Source: Morchella semilibera
Taxonomy: Eukaryota > Ascomycota > Pezizomycetes > Pezizales > Morchellaceae
Length of the DNA: 64,000 nucleotides
Direction of reading: 5' to 3'
NCBI GenBank assembly: GCA_009192285.1
Contig: WBVU01000003.1
Location: forward strand, 2,139,973 to 2,203,972
Position numbers and translations under genes: made by a program. The notes under the pieces were generated by a model, which ran no database searches, had not been told where the DNA came from, and saw only the letters and a program-made list of their open reading frames with translations. Positions 12,007-23,409 of this stretch are shown in pieces; the first letter of the stretch is position 1, and each line of letters starts with the position of its first letter.

Positions 12007-12398
12007 TGTTACAGGATTGCTTGGAAGTGCGGTACTGGTAGTACAATGGTATTGTCCTGGTATGACGGCGCGATGAAAGAGTAACGTACGCCCAGAAGCG
12101 GGGTTCGGTTATAACTCGGCAACCACTACCACACCTTATGAGTGGACTCTTGGTTACCCCACCTCGTAGGAAGTCGGAGCAGTAGCGGGGGCATTGCGGG
12201 AGATTTGCTATTGGAGGAGTTAACGGGTTTAAGGGGGTTCTTCATGTATATATAGCTAGTAGGATTCCCGTCGTCTTAGGGGAAGCACAACCCTCTCAAG
12301 CGAACGGAATCCGGTCTACAATATTACAAGTTTAAAAGCTACAGAACTATCGCTTAGCATTAGCCATATCTTAGTGACTTCTGAGATATCCCTTTACA
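12007..12398 (+). repeat. 3' LTR of Gypsy-1
   Basis: A 392-bp direct repeat of the 5' LTR, followed by the target duplication GTATT. It differs from the 5' copy by eye only at about 12071 and 12345. Confidence 0.95.
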
Positions 12399-13734
12399 GT
12401 ATTTCCTACTGCTCTTACTAAATTCCAATGCCAATTCAGTGTTGACCCCATCGTGTTACGAAACCTGACCGCGATTGCTCAAATTTGGGACCGAGTCCTG
12501 GAAGAAAGGAATGAAGCCCGTGCTGACCTGGCCCATGTTACGGCCGAATTAAACCATGCCTTAAACGCGACGGATGGCGCCCAAGACCTCCCGGCTCAAG
12601 TGGCCGATCTACAGACCCAGTTGGCGGAAGTCCGTCATATTAATGAGAGTTTTCGTGTCCAGGCTGCTGCTCCTCCCGCTGTTCCTCCTGCTCCTCCCCC
12701 TCGAAAAATACACTTTGAACTTCCTGCACCTCCGGTTGCCCCTACTCTTGCTCTTCCTGTAGCTCCCCCTCCGGCCGCTGTAACTCCCCGCTCCGAGAAC
12801 GTTCCTGACCCACCTAAATTCGATGGCAAGAGGGAGGAACTTTGCCCCTTTGTTACTCAACTCCGCCTGAAGATGCTCGCCAATCATGATCGTTTCCCTG
12901 CTGCTCAAGCCCGCCTCGCCTACGCCATTAAGTCTCTCTCCGGTCGTGCTCTTGTCCAGGTGATGCCCCTTGTTGTTGGAGGGGGCATCGACCTGGAGGA
13001 TATTGAAGCCTTGATTACTATTCTGGAAACCGCCTTTAGAGATCCAGACCGTATTGCCACCACCGAGCGAGAAATTGAAAGCCTTACCCAAGGAGGCCGA
13101 GACTTCTCCATCCACTTCACCGAGTTTCAACGCTTGGCTGCTGAGGTTAGGTGGAACGATGAAGCCAAGAAGCATGCACCTACTCAAGGTCTTTCCCGAG
13201 AGTTTCGTTCTGCCATGATTTACCATGATGTTCCTGCCGCCACCTCCGAGTATGTTCTCTTACTTCAGAAGTTGGACAACAGGCTCCGGGATGCTCGCGC
13301 TAGGGACCGCTCCTCCCCCTTTGTCGCTCGTCAACCCTTTGCTCCCTCCGCTTCTGCTCGTGCTCCGGCCTCCCTTGCTGTTGCTCCCGCTCCTGATCCC
13401 TCTTATTCTCCTGGCGGTGCAAGACCTATGGATCTCTCTGGTGCCCGCCGCTCCCAGCGCCGTGGCCCCATTACCCCAACTGATTGTGCCCGCCCCGCCG
13501 CTCAAGGACTCTGCATGTACTGTGGAGGTCCTGGGCACTTTGCCGCTGAATGTCCTGCTCGTCCCGTTGCTCATCCTGCTCGTGTTGCTGCTACTTTTGA
13601 GGTCCGCGTACCTCTGGTTATGTCTGGGGCCGGCGTGCCCCCTGTTGTTAACCATGCTTCTCGTCTTTTTTCCAGTTATGTGTTTGGTTTTCCTTTTGGT
13701 GCTTCTTCCTCTTCTCCTTCTGGTTGTTACGGAG

Positions 13735-14257
13735 CGAAGCGGAGACGATGAGACAAGGGACCAAGGTTCACAACCGAGGCAATACGAGACCAAGGCGAGG
13801 ACTATGGGAAGACAGGGACTAGGGCGAAGACGAAGACGAGGACGAGAGCGGGGGCGAGGACGAGAACGAGGACGAGAACAGGGACGAGGACGAAGACCAG
13901 GACGAGGACAACTATGGCAGAGCGGGGAAGTCACGTGGTCCTTGGCGGCACGCCAAACGAAGATACTTAGAGATACGATCTGATATTACTAGAGACTAAC
14001 CAAGACTAAAGACGAGACACGAACCCTATGTATAGGGGTGGATAACAGGAAGAAGAAGTAGAGAAGAAAGAGAAAAGAACGAGAAGAAGAAGAACCCATA
14101 GCCGAATATATATACTAGTTCCTACCCCTGTCCGTAATGACTCATAACTCGTGTAACGGAAACCCATAGAAACCCAAAGATCCCAAAAGAGAAAACCCAA
14201 GCCGCAACCATTCCTAGATATCCTTCCTTCCCGTATAGCCCGTAGTACGCCGTGATA
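13735..14257 (-). mobile_element. Solo LTR, family B, inside Gypsy-2
   Basis: On the plus strand it runs from TGTTACGG to CCGTGATA with exact 5-bp duplication CTGGT on each side (13730-13734 and 14258-14262). It contains a degenerate CGAGGACGAG array (about 13830-13912). It separates the zinc knuckle from the protease region of Gypsy-2. A copy in the opposite orientation lies at 18425-18888. Confidence 0.9.
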
Positions 14258-15548
14258 CTGGTTCTGGTTCTTCGGGTTTGGGTTCTTCTGGTTCGATTTC
14301 TGCGGTTTCTCCATATCAGTCGGGTTTTCACGAAGACCTGTCTTAGGTGGCTTAGGCCAGGTCCCCTCTCTTTCTTTGTCTGCTTCTGCTGCTTCTGGTG
14401 TCTCTGGTGAGAAGGTTTCGGATAACAATCATCTTGTTGTTTCATGTATCTTATCTGATGAGAATAAAACTGTTAAAACCTACTCACTTGTTGACACCGG
14501 GGCTTCCGGATTTGCATTCATTGATGAATCGTTTGTACGCCACAAGGAATTCCTACTACTCTTCTCCCCAATCCTCGTGCCCTTCATGTTATCAATGAAA
14601 GAGAAATCTCCTCCGGTAGCATTACTCACATTGCTCATTTTTCCCTTCGTATTCAATGCCATACTGAAAAAATCTTCGCCTATGTTACTCGCCTGGGGCA
14701 TTATCCGTTGGTGCTAGGTATTCCCTGGCTTCGCCGACATAATGTCACTATTAATTTTGCCGATAACTCGTTGACTTTCAGGTCCCCTCGCTGTCTTCAA
14801 CGTTGCAATGATGATCAGGTTCCCGCCTATGTTAAAGGAATCTCTTCGCCAATTCCCGCCAACTATGATTTTGAAATCGTTAGTGCCGTCACCTTTGCTG
14901 AAACGACCCAGGGACTTACCGTCTATGCCCTGTTTCTTGTTGGCTCTACAGAATCAATTCCTTCAGAAATTGCTGCCCTGGTTCCTACTGAACATCAACA
15001 GTTCTGGCAACGGTTTGAAAAAGAAGGTCCCCAGAAGCTGCCACCGCACCGCCCCTACGATATTCGCATTAATTTACACGAAGGAAAGGAACCCCCCTTT
15101 AGCCCCCTCTATATCATGTCCCGGGACGAATTAGCCGTATTAATTAAGTATATCGACGATATACTAAAGAAGGGATTTATTGAGTTTAGCTCCTCTCCCG
15201 CCAGATCTTCTGTTCTGTTTGTAAAGAAGCCTGTTGGTGGGCTCTGGTTCTGTGTGGATTACCGAGGGCTAAATGCTATTACTGTTAATAATCGCTATCC
15301 GTTGCCACTGCCCAAGGAAACTTTTAATCAGCTCTGCAAAGCCAAATGGTATACCAAGTTGGATTTGAAGAATGCCTACAATCTGGTTCGAGTCGCAGCT
15401 AGAGACAAATGGAAAACTGCGTTCCGCACCCGGGTTGGCCACTTCAGTATAAGGTTATGCCATTTGGGTTGACTAATGCCCCCACTGTCTTCCAACATTT
15501 TATTAATGATACTCTTTGCCCTTTCCTGGATCGCTTCTGCACGGCATA

Positions 15549-15685
15549 CATCAGCAAACTCAACTTATGACTGCAGTATCCCAACCGTCTCCCTGGTCTC
15601 CTGAGAATCTCCTGAGACTCCTGGAGATTCTTTGAGTCTCCTGAGGCTCAGGAGACATCAGGAGACAAATGAAGTCTTGCTGATG
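15549..15685 (-). mobile_element. 137-bp hairpin element in the RT active-site codons
   Basis: Exactly 137 bp, from CATCAGCAA to TTGCTGATG, flanked by TA on both sides. It lies between the Tyr and Leu codons of the YLDD motif of Gypsy-2 RT; removing it with one TA restores the motif in frame. This gives an exact definition of its ends. Confidence 0.93.
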
Positions 15686-16533
15686 TACCTCGATGATATT
15701 CTCATATATAGTCAGAATTTGGAATCACATCGCGACCATGTCGATCAAGTTCTTCAAGCCCTTACTGATGCTGATTTGTACTGCTCCCCCGAGAAATGCG
15801 AGTTTCAAGTTAAGGAAGTTAAATACTTGGGCATGATTGTTACCACTGAGGGTCTTAAGCTTGATCCCCAAAAGATTGAAACTATTGTTAAGTGGGCCCG
15901 TCTTTTAAATGTTAGGGACATACAGGTACTCAACGGTGGGGCGAATTTCATTCGACGCTTTAATAAAAATTATTCCGGGATTGTCTGTCCTCTTACTACG
16001 CTTAGCAAAGGAAACGTGTCGTTTATATGGTCACCAACTTGCGAAGCTGCGTTCGAGAGATTAAAAACTGCCTTTACTACTGCCCAATTCTTCCTCACTT
16101 CGACTTCGATCGCCGGGCCATTGTGGAAACAGATGCATCAGACTACGTTTCCGGTGGTACTCTCTCTCAGTACAGTAATGAGAATATATTGCACCCCGTT
16201 GCCTTCTTCTCCGGAACCCACTCTCCCGCTAAATGCAATCACGAGATCTATGATAAGGAGCTGCTAGCCATTATTAAGTGTTTCGAAGAATGGAGAGCTG
16301 AATTGATGGGTGTCGCCGAATCTATCGAAGTCCTGAGCGACCGGAAGTTAGAGTATTTTATGACCAAGAGGGATTTGAATCGTTGACAGGCACGCTGGTC
16401 AGAATTTCTTTCTCGGTTTAATTATGTGATTAAGTATCGGCCAGGGAAACAAGAGGGGAAACAGGATGCATTGACTAGGAGATCAGGAGATCTGCCTAAA
16501 GAGGGAGATGAACGCCTGACATAGCAAAGTCAG

Positions 16534-16924
16534 TGTAAAGGGATATCTCAGAAGTCACTAAGATATGGCTAATGCTAAGCGATAGTTCTCTAGCTTTTAA
16601 ACTTGTAATATTGTAGACCGGATTCCGTTGCTTGAGAGGATGATAGTTCCCCCAATCATGACGGGAATCCTACTAGCTATTTATACATGAAAGACCCCCC
16701 TTAAACCCGCTAACTCCCCCAATAGCAAATCTCCCGCAATGCCTCCGCTACTGCTCCGACTTCCTACGGGTGGGGTAACAAGGGTCCACTCATGAGGTGT
16801 GGTAGTAGTTACCGAGTTATAACCGAACCCCGCTTCTGGGCGTACGTCACTGTGCCAGCGCACCGTCATGCCAGGACAATACCATTGTACTATTAGCACC
16901 GCACTTCCAAGCAATCCTGTAACA
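16534..16924 (-). mobile_element. Solo LTR of the Gypsy-1 family inside Gypsy-2
   Basis: Reverse complement of the Gypsy-1 LTR with more divergence than the two LTRs of the complete copy show from each other. The exact duplication GTCAG is at 16529-16533 and 16925-16929. It lies between the RNase H and integrase segments of Gypsy-2. Gypsy-1 family elements therefore inserted in this old element at least twice. Confidence 0.93.
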
Positions 16925-18377
16925 GTCAGACAGTGTTGAAGTCCCAGAATTTGGGTTTGTTGGCAGCCATTTCGGCTGTCCGAGGACAGTCACCCCTAGA
17001 AAAACTTTTTGAAGAGGCATACATCACTGACCCATTCCCGAATAAGATCCTAGGACTCCTTCAAGACAGCGTCAGACATTCTCGAGAAATTACCCTGTCG
17101 GAATGTTCGACCAGAAAGGGCCTTCTGATCTATCGCGGAAAGCTCTTCGTTCCAAATGATACAATTTTGCATCTGCACTCACTCCGAGAACATCAGTATA
17201 CCCCGTTCAGCGGCCACCCTGGGAAGGCTTAGACTTTTCAATTGTTGTCTCGCTCTTACTATTGGTTCGGGATGCGCAATACGGTAGATCCCTATGTTAG
17301 AAATTGCCATACCTGTAGTCGAAGCAAGACCTCTCGCCATACCCCCTATAGAGTTCTTCGTCCCCTACCGGTTCCTCAGAGACCTTGGGCATATATTTCT
17401 ATGGACTTCGTTACAGAACTGCCGGAGAGCAAGGGAAGAGATGCGATTCTGGTGGTGGTCGATCGTGTGTCAAAGATGAGACACTATATTGCCTGCAATA
17501 CTACGACCGGATTTGAAGATCTTGCACGCCTATTTATTGATCATGTTTGGAAACTTCATAGTCTCCCAACCAGCATTGTTTCTGATCGTGGTACTCAGTT
17601 TACATCTAGGTTCTGGAAATCCCAGTGCAAGGCCCTCAAGATTAATATTGCGATGTCTTCTGCCTTCCACCCCGAAACGGACGGCCAGACGGAACGGATT
17701 AATGCAGTAATGGAACAATATCCGAGAAGTTATGTTTCCTATCAACAGGACGACTGGGTGGATTGGCTATCGCTTGCTGAACTCGCCTCTAATAATCAGC
17801 CCTCAGAAACGACACAGGTCTCCCCCTTTATGGCGAACTATGGCTTCGACCTTCGCTTTACGGAAAACCTAGCACTGCCCCCGCTAATGGATCGCTCTCT
17901 GGATACCAATGCTCTCGTTCAAAAAATGGCTGAAATCCACGACCACTTGCAAGCTGAGATACGCTATGCTCAGGATCGACAGGAGACTAACGCCAATGCC
18001 CATCGAGTTCCCGCTCCCGTTTACCATGTAGGTGATGAAGTATGGTTGAATGCCAGGAATATTCAGACCATTAGGCTCTATCGGAAGCTTGATTGGAAAC
18101 GGCTCAGCAGATTCAAAATTAAGTCTGTTATCAGCCCCCATGCCCACGCGCTCGATCTGCGCCCTACAATGAAGATACATCCTGTCTTCCATGTTTCGAA
18201 GTTGGAACCTTGCGCTATCGACCCCCTACCAAGACACGTTCCCCCTCCAGAACCTCCGGTGAATGTTGACAGTGATGAAGAATGGGAAGTCGACAAACTC
18301 CTCGACTCCCACCTCCGTTACTTACGCCTGCAGCATTTGGTTAAGTGGAAGGGTTATGATGCGCCGACCTGGGAGTA

Positions 18378-18983
18378 CATCAGCAAACTCAACTTGTGAC
18401 TGGAGTCTCCCAACAGCCTCCCGGTATCACGGCGTACCACTGGCTACATGGGAAGGAAGGATATTCAAGAATGGGTTACGGTGCGGGGTTTTCTCTTTTG
18501 GGTTCTTTGGGTTCTATGGGTTTCCGTTACACGGGTTATGAGTCATTACGGACAGGGGTAGGAACTAGTATATATATTCGGCTATGGGTTCTTCTTCTTC
18601 TTCTTCTTTTCTCTTTCTTCTCTACTTCGTCTTTCTGTTACCACCCTCCTACATAGGGTCTTCATTTCGTCTTTAGTCTGGTCTCGTCTTGTCCTTAGGA
18701 ATATACGATCGTATCTATAAGTATCTTCGCTTGGTATACCACCAAGAACCATGTGACCTCTTCGCCTAGCCACAGTAGTCCTCGCCCATAGTCCTTGTTC
18801 TCGTCCTCGTCTCCGTCTTCGCTTCCCGTTTCGCCTCGGTTGTGAACCTTGGCTTTCTGTTCCATTGTCTTCGCTTCGCTCCGTAACACCCGGGTCTCCT
18901 GAGAGTTTCCTGAGACTCCTGAATATTTTTTAAGTATCCTGAGGCTCAGGAGATATCAGCAGATAAATGAAGTCTTGCTCATG
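18378..18983 (-). mobile_element. 137-bp hairpin element split by a family B LTR
   Basis: The outer ends are CATCAGCAA (18378) and CTTGCTCATG (18983), flanked by TA. Subtracting the nested LTR and one CCCGG duplication (469 bp) leaves exactly 137 bp. It sits in the chromodomain codons at the end of Gypsy-2 pol. Confidence 0.92.
18425..18888 (+). mobile_element. Solo LTR, family B, nested in the hairpin element
   Basis: Runs from TATCACGG to CCGTAACA with exact duplication CCCGG (18420-18424 and 18889-18893). Promoter layout: TGAGTCAT at 18539-18546, TATATATA near 18569 and a TTC-rich pyrimidine tract. The sense strand is plus here. Confidence 0.92.
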
Positions 18984-18985
18984 TA

Positions 18986-19389
18986 TACCACTTGTTTTCT
19001 GAGAGTGGATACAAGGTCTCGCGAATCAAGGGTAGTGTAGTTGGTATCGATTTTTGATTGTAAATTCATTTAGTCTTTGATAGTACACGCATAAGAGAAG
19101 AGATCTATCAGCCTTTTTGACAAATAGTACCGGGCCCACAGCTGGTGATAAACTTACGCAGATTAAACCCTTAGAAAGGTTCTAACGAATATAGTCCCTT
19201 AGTGCCAATAACTCATCCCTGAACATGCTATACAGAGGTCTAAATATCGGTTCCTTCACTTCATTAAGAGAGATCCTATAGTCATAAGGGCGGCAAGTTG
19301 GCAAATTTTGGTACAGGGCTTCGTCAAACATATTTATTTGGTGATGATAGCGTTCTGGGATTTTTTGTTTCCATTTGTCTTCCAGGGCG
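18986..19389. other. No gene recognised
   Basis: AT-rich sequence downstream of the Gypsy-2 chromodomain. I searched it for a 3' LTR matching 3830-4319 and saw none. Confidence 0.4.
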
Positions 19390-19526
19390 CATCAACAGAC
19401 TCAACTTGTAACTGGAGTCTTCCAGCAGTCTCTCGAGTCTCCTGAAAGTCTGCTGAGAGTCTTCGATATTTTTTGAGTCTCCTGATGTTCAGGAGACATC
19501 AGGAGACAAATGGAGTCTTGCTGATG
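19390..19526 (-). mobile_element. 137-bp hairpin element, copy 4
   Basis: Exactly 137 bp with ends CATCAACAG and TTGCTGATG, flanked by CG on both sides (19388-19389 and 19527-19528). The duplicated dinucleotide differs from the TA seen in other copies. Confidence 0.9.
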
Positions 19527-19699
19527 CGTCGTTGAGGGCCTTTTTGATTTCGTGGAGAGTTATACTGCAGATTTGTAATTTCTTGCGACGGGCGAAGCGG
19601 TCAAAAGAGACAATGCCAATCATTATATACATTTGGGGTTTGATACCTGGGATAATATCAGTAGAATAAGTGTTGGAATATGGGGTAGGGAGATACTTG

Positions 19700-19790
19700 A
19701 GGGATAAATGGATGTGGAGGTGAAGATGGAGGCGGAGGTGAAGGCGGAGGTGGAGGTGAAGATGGATGTGGAGGCGGAGGAGGGCTTAGG
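19700..19790 (+). repeat. Purine-rich minisatellite
   Basis: Short units such as GGAGGTGAAGAT and GGAGGCGGAGGT repeat in variable order over about 90 bp. No coding role is evident. Confidence 0.7.
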
Positions 19791-19879
19791 AGACTGCACG
19801 TGAATTTGGGACAGGCTAGTCCCGATCGGAATTAGCGTGATCCGGCATATCACTTTTCTGCCGACATATCACATTTTGG

Positions 19880-20263
19880 CGTTGACCAAAAGACGACCTG
19901 TCATTTCCAGGACGAGATTAGGCGAGCTTAGGCGAGCTTAGACGACCTAAAGACGAAATGTCGCTTTTGGACGCGCTTGGACGAGCCAAATGTGACCTGT
20001 CACCTTTTGGAGGCACCCGATATCTGGGTCTTTGGAGACACGGTGCGTCTTGGGGGAAACCTATTTTTTGCTGATGTTAAGTCTAGACTTCATAAGAGAT
20101 GGCATAATAAAGAGAGAAGGCCTCATAGTGCAGAGAAATTGTGGAGAGCTGCTTTTGAAGACTGGGAAAATATTCCTCAAGAAACCTTTGATAGCTGGGT
20201 TGATAGTATGCCAAGAAGGGTGAACCAGTGTTATGCTGCTAGTGGTGGTCATACAAAATGGTA
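19880..20263 (+). pseudogene. Tc1-type transposase C-terminal fragment
   Basis: The frame ending at the stop near 20262 has the typical C-terminal signature of Tc1/mariner DDE transposases: an LW..A..DW.NIPQE segment followed by SMPRRVNQCYAASGGHTKW. The catalytic domain is absent. The upstream 150 bp has reiterated CGAGCTTAGACGA and AAATGT.(A/G)C.TTTTGG motifs and matches, in reverse complement, the segment at 51930-52110. It is a truncated element. I did not find an intact terminal inverted repeat pair. Confidence 0.8.
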
Positions 20264-21606
20264 GTTTGTTAGCTAGTCATTCTATATTTTTCATTTCATG
20301 TCAATTAGATCTGTGGTTGTTGAGTCATTCACAATTGAATGTTGGTTCGTGACCCCGTTGCTATGGTTGGGCTCCGGAAACTTCGTAGACACGGCTGTAC
20401 GTAATTTCAATAATCTTCTCAACATCGTATCCAGCTTTCGGTAGTTCGACATGCGGTGTTGAATGAGACCCTTACCGGAACGATGTATGGCAGCACTCCT
20501 CTGGTCTATGGAGGCTTCGCTTATATTATCCGAGTGGACTATTCCCTTGATACTATAACTCGGCGGGACCGGGACTTCCTTGTTGGAGGTAATTGATTGA
20601 TTGATACTTCATACATGTGTGCTCCTTGTTGGAGGTATGTACATATGTGAGATTTGGATCCACTTTTTCTTTTGCTGTAGCGCTTTGTAGGCGGTCATAC
20701 GGAGCAGGTAACGGCAGCATCGAGCATGGAATATTGAGAAGAGTACATATCATTTCCGCGCTTGGTACAGAACTGTCGATTGGTCCAAAGACGATTCAGA
20801 AACCCAACTAACATGATGCCCGCGACCGATTTGGAATGCGGTAACTACAATGGATTATTACGTTTTTGTATTTACGTTCTTTGGCGGGGCCGAGGTTTCG
20901 GCTGGTCTGGTGATAAAGAATGTAACAACGCTTTCATTTGTTTATTTGAATGGAGTGGCGCTAATCTGCCATACAAAGTAGGCATTTGCATTTTATAGTA
21001 CTTTATCCCAGACACGAGTACAGACGAAGGGATTTGACCACTTTCATCCGTCCATGGGGTAGCGTAGCGCACTGGATGAGAATGGCCAGATCAAAACGCA
21101 GAATCCAGGACTCCCTATTCAACAAAGCCAAGTCACGTTCCCCCGAATAATAGAGCGTGGCTTAGTGATGAAGCACCAGGCTCGGTGACTCTGCCACTGG
21201 AAACCACCAGTGAAGCTGCAAGGCATTCCAATTCCTGGGGCGACCAATCATCACGTCCGATCACTCGGAGGAGCAAGGCTATTATGCTGCCCGCCTAATG
21301 ATTCATATTGGGCCACATCATTGGAGGATCCTGGCCGGCGTCTCAGCCGGAGAATGGGAGGCCTAAAACATGCTGAGAGATATATTGAAGTCGAATTGTG
21401 TACTTGAGAGGGGCCCCCCCCTTCTCGCTAGCCTATCTGCTATCTACAAACTCTGATCTAGAGACGTCCTTTCGCTTATTCGTTGCGTGCAATTATACTA
21501 GTACTGGATTAGTAATCGTAGGCGCTGGTTGGGTTCGGGTTAATTGTATGAAACCCATTCTTCTCTTTTCCCGGGCTCTTGACTTATATGATACTGGTTC
21601 AAGCAG
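20264..21606. other. No gene recognised
   Basis: Mixed-composition intergenic sequence between the transposon fragment and the methyltransferase gene. Short open frames lack domain or splice support. The promoter of the gene starting at 21607 must lie here, but I see no clear TATA box near the start. Confidence 0.4.
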
Positions 21607-22878
21607 ATGGCATCAAATCCCTTTTCAGCCATTGCGAAGAAAACTGGCGATCCAATCAGTCCTACCAGTCCCGGAGGCGCAGGGTCTAGAAATAAGTTTT
21701 GCTCTCCCTCAGCGGAGCCTAAATGGTCAGCTATAGCGTCGTATCTCGAGGAAAATGTAGAAATATACAGGGAACTGCAAGCCCTCTGTGAAGAAGTACG
21801 TATCTGCGTCTGTTATACCGGACCTATAACTTACCGAATTATTGCTATCTAGGGCTGGAAATCGGAGGAAGCAGAAAAGTTCTTCAAGAGTCAACAGGCT
21901 TACGCCGACAATGCAAACCTTCAAAAAGAAAGGGGCTTCTTCAATATGATGACTAAGATTGCCGCCGAAATCAACGATGCCACCAAGGTCTTCAGCCACT
22001 TTAATTGCCAGTCCGTCCTCGACCTTTGCATCGCCCCCGGTGGCTTTTCCGACTACGCACTCCGCCAGAACTTCCGATGTGTGGTTGACGGAACTACCCT
22101 TCCCCTAGAGAAGGGTGGACATCGAGTGCTCCTAAATCAGGCAAAAAGTAACGTGGCGATCACATATACGGACATTACTATGCACTCCGTATTCCTCCCG
22201 GCTGGTGCGAGCATCCCCGAGGATGCGCCTGATAAGGACAGATTTAGCAAGAATAGGCAGTTACCAAAGCTATGGAGCTATGGGCTCGTCATATGCGACG
22301 GAAACAGGCTGAGGACTCATGAGCATGGAATGCTCAGAAAGTGGGAGCCACTGAGACTAACGATATCCCAGATGATCCTGGGGCTGACACACGTGCGGCC
22401 CGGGGGGTCAATGATTGTCCTGTTTCATGGGGCAGATAACTGGGATACGGTGGCGACGTTTTACCGGTTCAACCAGTTCTCCGATATCTCCCTGTACAAG
22501 CCCAAGTATGCGCACAGGAATCGTTCAAGTTTCTATATGATCGCAAACAATATCAAGCCGGAACTAGCGGCGCCGTGGGTAGAGAATTTAAAAAAGTGCT
22601 GGTACCGGACCACCTTTGGGGGTCAGGACGGATTGGGTGAGCATTGTGATATCGACGAGAACCTGGATGTGGACGTTGTTTTGAAAGAGTTTGGTCCGAA
22701 GCTGATAGATCTAGGGAGGGAGGTGTGGAGGATTCAGAAGGAGGCCTTGGAGACTTCTGGCTGGAGTAGCAAAAAATTCTCGACTTCAAATGCAGCGGGG
22801 GATAGATCTGTGAAAAGGGATCAGTTGACCGGAGGAATGGCGAGTCTTTCTTTGGGGAGAGGGGCGGCGACGGTTTGA
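21607..22878 (+). CDS. FtsJ-like SAM-dependent methyltransferase
   Basis: Two exons, 21607-21795 and 21853-22878, joined in frame across a 57-nt intron (GTACGT...ATCTAG), giving 404 residues. The centre holds the Rossmann-type SAM-binding motif I (SVLDLCIAPGGFSDYAL, residues about 117-133), a later acidic motif (YGLVICDGN) and a GGSMIVLF strand, as in the FtsJ/RrmJ methyltransferase fold that usually 2'-O-methylates RNA. The usual third (Lys) and fourth (Glu) residues of the K-D-K-E tetrad are not visible: GGSMIVLFHG and RSSFYMIA occupy those places. The substrate is therefore uncertain and activity may be altered. The N-terminus is Ser/Pro-rich and the C-terminus low-complexity. It is a single gene in a transposon-rich area with no operon-like neighbours and is likely a real host gene. 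Confidence 0.8.
21796..21852 (+). other. Intron of the methyltransferase gene
   Basis: 57 nt, GTACGT donor and CTAG acceptor with a CTTAC branch-like site. It contains in-frame stops, and its removal joins residues 63 and 64 in phase 0. Confidence 0.8.
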
Positions 22879-23147
22879 GTAGATTCGAGAGTCCTTTGAC
22901 CCCCATAGAGCCGGTACTCGCTTTATGGATGTGTATGTTCTCATTTGATTTTTTACTGACGTATAACGCGAAACGGCCGCTCACTCTCATCTCTGTTTGT
23001 TTCCTTTTTGTGCTTTTTGACAGTTTCCGGTTTTACTGGAGGGCGTCACTTTTCATTGTATTCTTACCGTTGCCTGGGAGACTGTGAGACAAATCAAAAA
23101 AATATTCGAGTTCTCTGTCAGGGTTGAACCACCGGGTTAACTTACAA
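22879..23147. other. 3' flank of the methyltransferase gene
   Basis: No second gene is visible. Sequence is pyrimidine-rich downstream of the stop codon, with no assignable terminator. Confidence 0.4.
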
Positions 23148-23149
23148 TA

Positions 23150-23407
23150 CAACCGTGTCCCATAATTTTCCGGATGTCGCGCTGCAACGAACCACGAACC
23201 ATGACCCCGCAACCCCACGATGACCACAAATCCTAGAATTAAAAGTTATAGGAGTGAGGATAGGAGGAAAACTATTGTAACCCTTCATGATATTTATTAT
23301 CTAGCCCTATATAGTCTTTTCTTGCTTCGTTCGTTGGTTCGTTGGCTCGTTCGTTGGTTGCCATATATGCGCGCGCGCGACATCCGGAAAATTATGGGAC
23401 ACGGCTG
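23150..23407. mobile_element. MITE with 32-bp inverted repeats, TA duplication
   Basis: Terminal inverted repeats at 23150-23181 and 23376-23407 match at all but one position and are flanked by TA (23148-23149 and 23408-23409). 258 bp in total with no coding capacity. TA duplication and repeat length fit a non-autonomous Tc1/mariner-type element. Confidence 0.9.
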
Positions 23408-23409
23408 TA

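Larger units (their letters stand above)
4346..12398 (+). mobile_element. Gypsy-1: complete LTR retrotransposon
   Basis: Two LTRs (4346-4737 and 12007-12398, both 392 bp, from TGTTACAGG to TTTACA) enclose gag and pol. The exact target duplication GTATT lies at 4341-4345 and 12399-12403. A purine-rich tract (CTTGGAAGGGGGAGTAG) precedes the 3' LTR. By eye the two LTRs differ at only two positions, so the insertion is recent. It sits inside the gag of Gypsy-2; removing it with one duplication restores that reading frame. Its own pol is broken by a solo LTR at 8738-9370. Confidence 0.95.
4320..18377 (+). pseudogene. Gypsy-2: decayed chromodomain Gypsy gag-pol
   Basis: An old Ty3/Gypsy element. 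The gag begins at ATG 4320, is cut at 4340 by the complete Gypsy-1 and resumes at 12404 in the same reading frame. A CCHC zinc knuckle lies at 13512-13553. A solo LTR interrupts at 13735-14257. Then follow a protease DTGA motif near 14493, RT motifs (YRGLN near 15258), RNase H (ETDASDY near 16120), a zinc-binding integrase with D, D and E residues (17210-17700) and a C-terminal chromodomain (about 18262-18375), which marks a chromovirus. It is broken by a 137-bp element exactly in the RT YLDD motif, another in the chromodomain, a solo Gypsy-1 LTR at 16534-16924, in-frame stops (TGA 16384, TAG 17230) and frameshifts. It cannot be functional. Confidence 0.9.

Noticed and set aside
13225-13983. 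252-codon Leu-rich frame
   Set aside because: Shadow of Gypsy-2 gag in another frame, extended by the inserted LTR.
16534-16924. A separate LTR family
   Set aside because: It is the reverse complement of the Gypsy-1 LTR, so it is a solo copy of that family.
20387-20402. ACACGGCTGTA, like one end of the 23150-23407 MITE
   Set aside because: No partner inverted repeat or TA-flanked second end nearby.
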